Shown here in pieces: positions 54,739 through 63,724 of a DNA stretch of 64,000 nt; within the stretch, counting starts at the first letter, position 1; every line of letters starts with the position of its first letter. Origin of the DNA: Euglena gracilis (lineage: Eukaryota; Euglenida; Euglenophyceae; Euglenales); assembly GCA_039621445.1 (NCBI GenBank), contig CP154956.1, positions 89,038,482 to 89,102,481 on the forward strand. Direction: 5' to 3'. The position numbers were made by a program, and so were the translations under genes. The notes under the pieces were generated by a model. The model was given only the letters and a program-made list of their open reading frames with translations. It was not told where the DNA came from and searched no databases.

Positions 54739-54929
54739 GTACACTGTACGTGGCTTTTCATGCACTGAAATGCAAGTCATGTGTTTGGATGCTGGGTGAC
54801 ACTGGTTTTCCTGCACCAAAACTTGTACCAACAATGCCCACAAAGATACCAAACGGTTTCCTTTTTAAATATGGAAAAAATGCACATATAATCATACACA
54901 GAAATTTTCACTTCTTTCAATTCTTGCAG

Positions 54930-55246
54930 GGGATCTTCAGTTTGGAACTTTCGGTCCATCACCTGCTGAAGTTTCCCCATGTCACAATGAAAAAAAAACA
55001 CAACAACCATCGCAAACTTTGAACATTGTCTTTAGGGGATTGCCAAATGGTCTACCGGAATTTTTTTTGCAAAAAAGAAAGAACTTCTTGCTCTTTGAGC
55101 ATTTGGCTTGTGTGACATTTGGCCACAATACTTGGGGCAAGACCCAATCTTCTTCAGGAGCTTCAGCTCCACGAATTTCGAAATCCCCAACTCCAACTTC
55201 AACCAAAATTTGCACAAAAAATGCAGTTTTTGGATTTACACCCTAG
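54930..55246 (+). CDS. Terminal exon candidate, 104 codons
   Basis: Plus strand. Acceptor CTTCTTTCAATTCTTGCAG is one of the best in the window. It enters with two bases and stays open to TAG at 55244. Reads DLQFGTFGPSPAEVSPCHNE, NIVFRGLPNGLPEFFLQKRK and ASAPRISKSPTPTSTKI. The last part is Ser/Thr/Pro-rich. The stop TAG coincides with the CCCTAG acceptor of the next candidate, so alternative splicing could bypass it. No family recognised. Confidence 0.5.
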
Positions 55247-55514
55247 GAATTCATAATCAGTTGAATCTGCTCAGGAGTATGCAAATGACGCTGGCCAAAA
55301 TAAGCATCGTGATATCCGTCACCACATACAGAGGTTGGATGATGAGGGAGCAATATTGGTTGGGGAGCAATTGTGGCCTTGTCACCGAAACAATGTGGTT
55401 TTTTGGAACGGTGGCTACAACAATCTCTGTTGTATTAAGAGGCAAGGCAGTTGGCAAGACAGTTGGGGGCAAGACAACTGATGGGATTACTGTGGCAACA
55501 CAACTCATGAACAG
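55247..55514 (+). CDS. Internal exon candidate, membrane-like
   Basis: 268 nt plus strand. Acceptor GGATTTACACCCTAG, donor ATGAACAG|GTGATG. Enters and leaves with two bases. Reads LAKISIVISVTTYRGWMMRE, ETMWFFGTVATTISVVL and VGKTVGGKTTDGITVATQLM. FFGTVATTISVV may be a membrane span. The minus strand is also open and hydrophobic, but lacks paired splice sites. Confidence 0.45.
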
Positions 55515-55617
55515 GTGATGCCTTCTCTTGAGAAACAGCCTTCAAACATATAATTCAGCGTAATAAGGTGCAGTGCACCAAAAAATAGACACCTCAGGTT
55601 TCCTCAAAACTGGAATA

Positions 55618-55760
55618 AAAAAAAACTGCAAAAAACTGCACGTGTGCAGTCCTTTTTTTAGAAAAAAAGCTGCAAAAAAACTGCAAAAAAAACTGCAACA
55701 AACCCAAAACGTGAAAACTGCAAAAAAAAAAAAACTGCAAAAAATGCACGGTGCGTGTGA
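55618..55760. repeat. CTGCAAAAAAA tract
   Basis: AAAAACTGCAAAAAACTGCA units with a GTGTGCAGTCC centre, closing in ATGCACGGTGCGTG. Related in style to family E. Confidence 0.65.
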
Positions 55761-58736
55761 TTTTTTTTTTTGGAGGAACCAACCGAGGCCCACCCACCCA
55801 CCCTTAAAAATCCACCCACAGCCCTGAAAGCCCAAGGAGGAGTGACGGAAAAAATCTTGCCCATTTGGCGAAGAATGGCCAAAGAATTAGGTAAGAATTA
55901 GAATGAAGAAAGAAAAGTTTTGCGCTTTTCACCAGCCAAAACTCGTCAGCAATTTATGTATTTTCAGTGGTTTTTTTTTGCTGGAAAAAAAACACAACCG
56001 TAACACCTCAGACTTCTCGTGGAGGTCTGTTGCCTTCACACGCCTGTGGTAAAAAAAACAGCACCAGGCTGGGGAACTTTGAAGCGCTCGAAGGCAAACG
56101 GGTCCCTTCCTTCAAAGCGTGCCCAGCGACAGGTCTCTGTGCTGCGTCAAGGGTGTTGCTCTTGTGAAGCACACCCCAGGTTTAGGCAGCTGACAAGACA
56201 ACTTCCTGTGCTTACAAGTTTCCCAGTCCCCAACACCCAACACCATGGTGTCCAGCAAGCACCATAGCAGTATCTCAGCAGGACACCTTCCGGGAGGGTT
56301 TCAATTTCATGTTGTCGCTGCAGGATCATCATCAGCCCATATGTGTCCAGCAAATAATGACAGCCTGTTCTCTATCTCACCGGGTAATTGTTAGACAACG
56401 TTTTTGCAACCTCTGATTGGGGGTGACCATTGGGCAAGGGCTTTTCTCATTTGTCAAGAACTGAGTTAGGGGGAGCCCAGGGGCTTGAGGGAGGGGGAGG
56501 AGAAAATTTTCCGCAAAAATTATAGGAAAACAAGCATGCATCATCAGCTATTCCACTGCGACCCTAGCCTTCCTTGGGCAACGGCAACCTCGAAAAATTG
56601 AGATCTTTCGACGCTGAGAGTTTGGCTTTGGGCGGTTTTCTTGATTGTGATCAGGGGGGAAAGGCAAGCTGTGTTCTGTGTTGGGACATCGGATCGGGCA
56701 TTTGGTGTTTCAACACTATGTTGATTCAGCACAGAATCCTGGAATCCCAACAAGAAGCGACGAAGGGGTGGGCCTTGCTGATTGGGGTGCTGGAAAGAGA
56801 AATCACCTGTCGCCGATACGTGTTGCTTTGTGTGCCTTCAGATATTGTGTGTGCGTCTGTGCGTGTGTGTATCCTGGAGCTTTCGTCATTGTGAGTACAT
56901 TAGTTTGAACCTGTGTGTTTGTACCAGGCTTCTTTTTACCAAGCCTGGCGGGGTGCCTTGTGCTATGGATGCCTGCCCATATAGCAGGCACCGGGGGGGG
57001 GGGGGGGCGCACTTCCTTTAAAAAAAACCTGGTTTGTGGTGAAGTTTTGTCCGCGCATCTGTATTCGCAGCCAGGCATAACCCAAGGCATTCTCTGGTTT
57101 TTTTGTACAACACCTTAGAAAACTGTTATCGGATCCACAGACAGTTGGTTGGCCGACAAGCCCAACCCCACCCAGGAAATCTCTGACAACTTCCAATGAC
57201 AGCACCAGGGAGGGACACTCACAGTTTTTCCCAACAAAATCTCCCAACAGTTTCTCACATGGGTGTGATGGTGGGTGAGCACTTTCCCCCAGGCCCAATC
57301 CACCCACACTATTGAAACCCCCCAAACACAAGAACCCCCCCAGGTGCGCCAACCCACCCAATACCCACCCAATGGCCGAATTTTTTTTGAATTTTTTTGA
57401 AAAAAAATTGAAATTTTTTCCAGTCCTGGGTGAACCTCCTGGGCCCTGTCCATGCACCCACCCCCCTTGGGGCACACCAGTATTAAATAAATCTATGGTG
57501 GGTGTGTGGGTGGGTGGGTGGGTGGTTGGGTGGAATCCATCGCATCCCGGCTTCACAGCTGCACCCAGCAAAGTCCATCTCGAGTCGATGCAAGGCAGAG
57601 AATGGGGTCAATGCCACACAGGGAGGCCGGGGGTCGGGGGGCCTGTCTTTGGCACGCAGCGGGTGAGGGGGCGGGGAACAAATGCGCGACGCAACGTGAG
57701 GGCCCGCCGGTCCGCTTCGCTGGGGGTGGCCACAGTGTCTGTTGGGGTCAAATGACTGGCCCAGACTGGCTGCTGCCCCCCCCCCAGGGGATGGTGCCCA
57801 CTTGGGCTTAAAACACACCCTGCTTCCTGCACCATATCCAATAATCAGGCCACTTCAACAACTGGAACCTGGGGGGGGGGGTCCAGCTGGGAAAAAGGTG
57901 CTGGCTGGACTTTCCCCTAGAGTGGGGGGTTCAGGGGGCGGTCCTACCGGCCACTGGAGTCGGCCCAGCTGGCACCCAAAAACAGGCAAAAAAGAAGCCC
58001 AAATCCAGCTGGGTTGGAATTCTTCAGCAAATTTTTTGACGTGAAAAACCCAAAAGCTTTCGGCACTTTTTTTTCGGTCCAGCCCAGCTTTGCTGGACTT
58101 GTGAAAAACTTCATCCCTCTGGGGGGGTCCGCATTTCACCTGAGGTGACCCAGGGAGCTGCCGGTTGGAAAAAGGTGCTGACTGGCTGGCCCCCCTTCGT
58201 TTGAGGGTGGAGTGGAGTTCCACTTAAGAATTGTCTGACGATGACACAATCCGGCCAAAAATGAAGGGAAACAACAATGACACGAAACCACCCAATTTCC
58301 CCATTGTGTGTCTCGTTATGTTTCACCTGTACCATTTCTATGCCCCTTTGGAAGAGCCACTATTCAAGGATGGTTAAATTTCAGGCACAAAAACCAGGGT
58401 TGTGGAAGGTGGCCAATTGTGTAAAGCCTGCTTTGTGATGGAAAATCCTTTTCTTGAAGGAAAAAAAAGACCGCCAGAATCCCTTTTTTGGCTATTTCTC
58501 GAATTTTGGGTTGCCTTGGTGCAAAATTTAGCCACGCGGCTCAAAATCAAGCTCACTCAGCTCAAATCCAGCCACTCAATTCAAAATAGGGCAGCCCTGA
58601 ACCCTGACCCTCTTCGTAACCGGGTGCCCTCACAGTGCCCCCCAGTACCCACCACTACCACAGCCCCCACACCCCCACACACAGGCACCCACACCCACCA
58701 CCACCACCACACCCCTACACACTACCCCCCCCCCCC
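55761..58736. other. Repeat-like DNA, no supported gene
   Basis: Contains (GTGG/GGGT)n at 57495-57530, C/G blocks, a repeat motif at 58000 shared with 6360 and 18075, and AGCTGGGAAAAAGGTGCTGG units near 57885 and 58160. A minus-strand stretch near 57550-57620 (LTPFSALHRLEMDFAGCSCE) is protein-like but unbounded. Confidence 0.4.
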
Positions 58737-58862
58737 GGGCAATTGACGCCCCCCAGGCAATTGACGCCCCCGGGCAATTGTCACCCCTGGTTGTGCCGGC
58801 CAATTTGTCACCCCAGGAAATTGTCACCCCCTTCCGTGCTGCCCAATTTGTCACCCCCCCTG
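58737..58862 (+). repeat. CAATTGACGCCCC repeat block, copy 1
   Basis: Units GGCAATTGACGCCCC, GGCAATTGTCACCCC, CCAATTTGTCACCCC and GGAAATTGTCACCCC in succession, six in all. The block recurs at 59060-59175 in the same order. Confidence 0.8.
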
Positions 58863-59059
58863 TTTGCAGTATTGCACTGTGAACTTTCTTTTCGCCGACA
58901 TGACTCGATTGATCTTCTATTTTGCTACAACGTGCTGAGAACTTTCGCATACCAAACGCTCTGCACAATACCACGACCATAACTGCATTTTTCCTGTGTT
59001 CACTGGTGTTTCAGATGGTGTTCTTGATCATTTGGTTTAAATGTGGCTCACATGGGTGG

Positions 59060-59175
59060 GTAATTGACGCCCCTGGGCAATTGACGCCCCCGGGCAATTG
59101 TCACCCCACTCTGTGCAAGCCAATTTGTCACCCCAGGAAATTGTCACCCCCCTCCATGCTGCCCAATTTGTCACA
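59060..59175 (+). repeat. CAATTGACGCCCC repeat block, copy 2
   Basis: Same order of units as copy 1, about 320 bp downstream, followed by an inverted CAATTGCCCAGGG. The 200 bp between the two copies is unique. Confidence 0.8.
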
Positions 59176-59624
59176 CAACAATTGCCCAGGGAGGTACCCC
59201 CCCATCCCACACACCCCACACACCCGCACAGTTCCACACACATGTGATTTTTGGCGTCATTTTCTGAGTTACTCGGCCTTTGGCCTCTGGGAGGGACCCC
59301 CCAGAAACCAAAATAGCAACGTCCCTTTCCTGTGCAACCAGTGGCATCCAACACCTGATGTTTCCGAACACCCTCCCCACACCCCCCCACACTGCCCACA
59401 CCCCCCACACCCACACCCACACGCACCTCCACACCCTTCCCACAAATACCCCCCACAGTAACCCACATTTAAGTGTGGGGAGCTCTAAATTTATAAGTAA
59501 ATACATAAAAATTTGTAAGTGAAAAAAATGACCACCATCTTTCCCAATGTCCAGTCGTCCTAATCATTGATCTTTTTCAAAATCAAAAGTTTCCAACCTG
59601 TTTCAAACTGCAAAGAGATATTGT
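59176..59624. other. CACACCC-rich then unique DNA
   Basis: CCCCACACCC units (59195-59230, 59380-59430). No exon supported. Confidence 0.4.
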
Positions 59625-59915
59625 TTGGTAGAGCACGAGTCAGGCGAAACTTGGCAGGAGCGCTTGACTGTGGACGTGGCAGGGTTGGGAGGGGGGTTAG
59701 GAACAGGCAAACAACCAGACGAACAACGATGGCGTTCGGTGGGGCCCTACAGCTGCTGGCAAAAAAAAAGAAACACAACGCAACACTTCTTTGAAACCTC
59801 GGAAAGAGAGAGAGGGGGGGTTACTCATTCACAGCTCGAAGGCATTTGGATGCAAAAACGACCAATCTCGCCAAATCAACCGTCAGGCATACACAAGAGA
59901 AAATGCTTACTGTGA
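59625..59915 (+). CDS. Exon candidate ending in a stop
   Basis: Plus-strand open stretch of 96 codons ending TGA at 59913. Reads VEHESGETWQERLTVDVAGL, PDEQRWRSVGPYSCWQKKRN and SQLEGIWMQKRPISPNQPSG, polar and basic. It lacks an ATG at its start, so an upstream exon or non-ATG artefact must be assumed. The minus strand is also open with a CTCTTTGCAG site near 59618. Confidence 0.35.
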   Translation: MVEHESGETWQERLTVDVAGLGGGLGTGKQPDEQRWRSVGPYSCWQKKRNTTQHFFETSERERGGVTHSQLEGIWMQKRPISPNQPSGIHKRKCLL

Positions 59916-60305
59916 AGATGACCTTTAATAAAAGATGGGAGGGGCGGGGGATGCTTAGACAAGGCCAGGGTCCGCAGCTAAGGGGAAATCAGGTATGGTT
60001 TGAAAGAGGCATTTTCCGCAAGATTTTCATTTGTTTAAAACCTTGATGCTTGGATTTTTATTTAATTTTCACTATAGACCCAAAAATGAACCCCATTTTT
60101 GGGATGTGCAGCAAATAACAACTGGCCCAAAAATCTGTGGCTTCTGGGCTCACTCTCTGTTGGTCTCACAAAACACACCTGACGCACCCGTAAAAACTTG
60201 GTTACGTTTTTCTTATGAAGGAAGTGCAAAAACATCTACTGGAAGCGACAAAAATTGCTGTCTTGGACCGTTGGAGCTATGACTTGGCTAAAACGGCAAG
60301 TGCAC
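59916..60305. other. No gene recognised
   Basis: Unique DNA, moderately AT-rich. Confidence 0.35.
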
Positions 60306-60502
60306 CATTTGAGAGGGGCCCAATGTAGAGGTTGGCTGCCAGGGCCGGTTGGGGCCAAAGCCATGCTTGGAGGAATTGGCGGACCGCTGCAGGGCCGAGG
60401 GCGACCACTCTACGTGGTGCCCCCCTGAGCCCAGTGTGCGCGCAGCGCGGGACTACCGCCAGCAAACAAAGTGCATCCGCCTCGGGGTCCCTGTGGCCGT
60501 CT
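60306..60502 (-). CDS. Internal exon candidate
   Basis: Minus strand. Acceptor CACATACTCCTTCCGTCTCAG is strong; CAAATG|GTGCAC is a possible donor. Enters at a codon boundary. Reads DGHRDPEADALCLLAVVPRC, RRVVALGPAAVRQFLQAWLW and PALAANLYIGPLSN, with G/C-rich third positions. No family recognised. Confidence 0.45.
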
Positions 60503-61024
60503 CTGAGACGGAAGGAGTATGTGGCGAAGGTCCACGGGTGGTGGCAACAGTCTGGGTGGTAGAGATTGCAACTTGCAAACACGGCATTGGCGTCGGGAAA
60601 AATACGACGCACAAAACACTGCCAAAAAAAGGTTGGCATTGATGTGTTTCAGGGGCCTGGATGAATGACAGTTTTGCTTTCAACAAACAAAACGGGGAAC
60701 ACAGGCAAGTGTCCAAGCGTCCCGTCCGGCTCGACAGCGGACAGCTGCCCCCAGAGACGGCCAGGGCGACAATCCATCGTGGTCAGCCCTCGTGCCTTTG
60801 CGGAAATACTCCACAGTATTCAGTCGCGATGGCGGTTCCTTGGACGTGACACGCCGCGAAGAAAAGCTCCACTATGGCTAGCTTCTGGATAAAGGGCCGA
60901 TTTCCAGAAGCCAGACCCAGAAAACAGACCCAGAGGCGCTGACAAAAGGGATTCCCATAAGTTTGCACTGACAACCTTTCATTCTGATTTGCTATTATTA
61001 TTGATTTTTCGCGATTATTCATGA
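60503..61024. other. No gene recognised
   Basis: Unique DNA. Lies between two minus-strand exon candidates, so it may be intronic or intergenic. Confidence 0.35.
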
Positions 61025-61339
61025 TTATTTGTGATAACTCATGCTACCAAAGAAGCCTCCGGTTTTCACTTTTCTGTGTGCAATACAACAATACACACTT
61101 GTAATGCAATACAAATGCAATTTGTAATACAATACAATCGGCAAAAAAAAGCCCAAAGTGGCCAACAGGGCCAAATAAAACTGAGCTTGATCCAGGCACC
61201 TGTATATACACACCATGAACACAAAAGTCTGAGATATAACATGGAACGCCACAATGCTGTTGGTGTCCAGCAGCCTTCTTTCATCACAGACTAATAAAAC
61301 GTCTAAAAATGACCTGATTTTTCCACTGGTCACATTGCG
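61025..61339 (-). CDS. Terminal exon candidate of a membrane protein
   Basis: Minus strand. TTTTCTGCTTGCTCAAG is the possible acceptor. The frame runs 105 codons to TAA at 61025. Reads IRSFLDVLLVCDERRLLDTN, FHVISQTFVFMVCIYRCL and FYLALLATLGFFLPIVLYYK, then a Cys/Tyr-rich part and a basic end HRKVKTGGFFGSM. Two spans are likely. GTGTGTATATACAG in the middle could be read as a tiny intron boundary, so the exon may be split. Confidence 0.4.
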   Translation of the reverse strand, partial: RNVTSGKIRSFLDVLLVCDERRLLDTNSIVAFHVISQTFVFMVCIYRCLDQAQFYLALLATLGFFLPIVLYYKLHLYCITSVYCCIAHRKVKTGGFFGSMSYHK

Positions 61340-61385
61340 CTTGAGCAAGCAGAAAATATGTTTTAAAAAGGTGTCCAAATGTCAC

Positions 61386-61422
61386 CTGTGGTGTATATAT
61401 GGTATATTTTTGTTGGTAGAGA
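61386..61422 (-). CDS. Micro-exon candidate
   Basis: 37 nt on the minus strand between CTTTTTTTTTTGTCTGCAG and ACCACAG|GTGACA, both strong signals. Reads about SLPTKIYHIYTT. Phase to the neighbouring candidates is not proven. Confidence 0.3.
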
Positions 61423-61429
61423 CTGCAGA

Positions 61430-61665
61430 CAAAAAAAAAAGGCCGCAACGATGCACCACTTCAGCGAATACGCTCGGTTTGCCACATAACTGTAAGAAAC
61501 TTCGGGTCCATCCATTTTGTCCATTTTGGCCAGTTGCCAATCATTTTCGGCCTTCCTTGGGCCATTTACATGAACAATCACAAATGACCATGGGCAAGCA
61601 CAAATATTATGAACGAGATCTTCTGCCATTTTTATTGACGTGTCCCGCTGAACATCGCTTTTCAA
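61430..61665 (-). CDS. Exon candidate
   Basis: Minus-strand open stretch reading SIKMAEDLVHNICACPWSFV, RKAENDWQLAKMDKMDGPE and SYSYVANRAYSLKWCIVAAF. The plus strand is open as well. Borders uncertain. Confidence 0.3.
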
Positions 61666-61808
61666 TCAAGGATTAATGTCAAAGGGGAAAACAAAATGGA
61701 CAAACAGTGATAATTACTCCTATGATCTGCTCTCTGCCTCCCCTCCCATCAACATTATCAGGGTCATCATCCCATCTCCTCACCTGTTTATTCTTGATGA
61801 AAAAGTAC

Positions 61809-62150
61809 CCCCCCCTAGTGACCAAAAAGGTGTCCTCTGACCGGGGGGGTGGTCGTTGGACATGGGGTCAAAAGAAAGTTGGTGGGTACCCGGGTCCCTA
61901 CCCACCCAAAAATGCCCAAATTTTCCCTTCCGGCGCTTTGCGCCGAAAAAATTGGGCAATTTTGACAAATTTTTGTCCAAAAAGTGTCAAAAATGGCATT
62001 TTGGCCAAATTTTTGCCCAATTTTTGGGCAAAATTTTTCGTCCCGGCGTGAAGCGCCGGGACCAAAAATTTGGTCAAACCTCCGAAAAGGTGTCCTCTGA
62101 CCGGGGGGGTGGTCATTGGACATAGGGGGGTCGTTGGACATGGGGGGGGG
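61809..62150 (+). mobile_element. Family C element, well-preserved copy
   Basis: Plus orientation. GGTGTCCTCTGACCGGGG and GGTCGTTGGACATGGGG at left, CGGCGCTTTGCGCCG, AAAAGTGTCAAAAATGGCA, CGTCCCGGCGTGAAGCGCCG, then GGTGTCCTCTGACCGGGG and GTCGTTGGACATGGGG at right. Close match to 27440-27780. The GGTGTCC...GGTCGTTGGACAT ends are direct copies, with inverted copies present only in some family members. Confidence 0.75.
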
Positions 62151-62216
62151 GGCATGTGGAATTGGAGAACAGGTTGGTGTTGGGCAATCTGGCATGCTGT
62201 ACAATATGCCCCAGAG

Positions 62217-62516
62217 CAGCGCATATTGTTTTTTTTTGAGACCGGGGGGAGGGGGGGTCCCCCCACCCACCCACCCCCTGGGGGGGGCCACCCCGGGGGG
62301 GGGGGGGGGTCCCAGGGGACCCACAAAAAAAAATGGCTGAAAAATCGCGAAAAGTGCTAAAAATAGCACCTTTTCAAAAATTTTCGGCGCCAAAGGCGCC
62401 GAAAAATATATCCCACCCCCCTCCGGGGGAACCCGGGGGGGGGGGGGCTCGGCCGGACCCACCCACCCTACCCCCTCCCTCCCCCTGGGGGTCCACAACT
62501 AAAAACAAAACCCCTG
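62217..62516 (+). mobile_element. Family A hAT-like MITE, copy 6
   Basis: 300 bp. Left end CAGCGCATATTGTTTTTTTT, altered from the family consensus, right end ACAAAACCCCTG. Perfect 8-bp duplication CCCCAGAG at 62209-62216 and 62517-62524. Interior: AAAAGTGCTAAAAATAGCAC and GGCGCCAAAGGCGCC hairpins, ATATCCCACCCCCCTCCGG, GGCTCGGCCGG. Confidence 0.9.
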
Positions 62517-62554
62517 CCCCAGAGGTCAGAGGAGGATGAAAATTGCTGGTGAAA

Positions 62555-62753
62555 GGTCAAGGTGATTCTTGGACCAAACTGCAAGCTGGTGCAAGCTGAC
62601 CTCCTGAAGTCTCTGAAACAAGGTGCGGGAATGAATTGGGCACCAAGGAGGATTGCAGAAACGAGATACAAAGTGTGGATTTGTGTTCCAAAATTGACCC
62701 AAGATGTCCGATTGCTACCGAATTGGAAAACCCCCAAATTCATGCTTGCTTGA
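62555..62753 (+). CDS. Exon candidate ending in a stop
   Basis: Plus-strand stretch ending TGA at 62751. Reads ILGPNCKLVQADLLKSLKQG, NWAPRRIAETRYKVWICVPK and DVRLLPNWKTPKFMLA. Good residue composition and mixed third positions. GGTCAAG is the only acceptor-like site nearby and is weak. A family A MITE ends 40 bp upstream. Confidence 0.4.
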
Positions 62754-63061
62754 GATTATTCGTGAAATATTTGTGGCACGAATTCAGAAATGACAACAGA
62801 CAACAGAAACTTTGGAGACAAAACCACACTGTAAATAACAGAAAGCAGATCAAAAAGAACAACAGAAAGAAACAGCATGTCTTTGTCCTCCGTGGAGGGC
62901 CGTTGCTGGGAGTATGCGTGTAGGGGTCATGCCCCCCAGTAAACTGTCATTTGGGAAAATTGACCAATCAGGAACTCTGCAAACTTTGTTCCCCCCCCCC
63001 ACCCACCCACACTTAAACCCTCTCAACCCCCTCCTTGGGTCGGCCAACCAACGCCGACTTA
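62754..63061. other. No gene recognised
   Basis: A-rich 62790-62875, then unique DNA with a CCCACCCACCCA run at 62990-63010. Confidence 0.35.
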
Positions 63062-63133
63062 TGACCTCCCTTCCCAAATGAACGAGCTGGGGATGGTTTT
63101 CATGACCAGTGTGGATGAGACAATGAGGGACAG
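63062..63133 (+). CDS. Exon candidate with GTGATC donor
   Basis: Plus strand. Reads YDLPSQMNELGMVFMTSVDE and TMRD, then AGGGACAG|GTGATC. The opposite strand is open too (LPEMANKMVIRSPVPHCLIH), so strand is not proven. If the donor is used with the CTCAG at 63166, the intron would be 33 nt. Confidence 0.35.
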
Positions 63134-63166
63134 GTGATCTGATCACCATCTTGTTTGCCATCTCAG

Positions 63167-63360
63167 GCAATCCAAAGGTCACAGGATTTGGTTACGAGCG
63201 AGACGACTCCAATTTTTACAGCAATTTTCAAAATTTGTCAAAATCTCACTTCCAGCAATTTGTCAAGAATCTAGTTTTGGGGGTCATCCAAGTCATTACA
63301 GATACTGTATGTCCAACAAAAGGCTTTATTTGCTCTACCCACATTTCTGACCAATGCTGA
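63167..63360 (+). CDS. Terminal exon candidate
   Basis: Plus strand. Acceptor CTTGTTTGCCATCTCAG is strong. One frame reads NPKVTGFGYERDDSNFYSNF and SKSHFQQFVKNLVLGVIQVI, ending in TGA at 63358. A second frame is also open to a TGA a few bases earlier and is the one in phase with the exon at 63062. No family recognised. Confidence 0.45.
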
Positions 63361-63687
63361 TGGTTGTAAAAGTTCATGTGTTTCAAGTTGATGTCCAGGA
63401 GGAGTTCAAATTCCAGGAGATGTCCTGGAAAACTTCTCCATAAATAACCAGTTAGCTGCTGTGGTGACGTTGGGAAAGTTTGGTGTCAACGTGCCCTCCT
63501 CCTAACCAGACACCACAGGGGGGGACCTCCCTTGTCCAAGACTCCAAACTATGATGGTCCGTTAAAACCAAAAAAGTGGGTTGGAATCCAATCCAACTTT
63601 CCCACTTTTGAATGACCAAATTTATGGCATGTGTCTCCAACTCCCTGGGTCCGTTTTCTTTGCCTTCGCCTGCCTTTGTCATTCCAG
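63361..63687. other. Possible intron
   Basis: Unique DNA ending in a long pyrimidine tract (63646-63687). Confidence 0.35.
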
Positions 63688-63724
63688 GGAACTGCGGGAC
63701 CAGAGAATTGCTAATCTGGTTTAA
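63688..63724 (+). CDS. Short terminal exon candidate
   Basis: Acceptor TTTGCCTTCGCCTGCCTTTG then TCATTCCAG. One frame reads ELRDQRIANLV and stops at TAA (63722-63724); another frame stays open to about 63803. The acceptor is the strongest argument. Confidence 0.3.
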
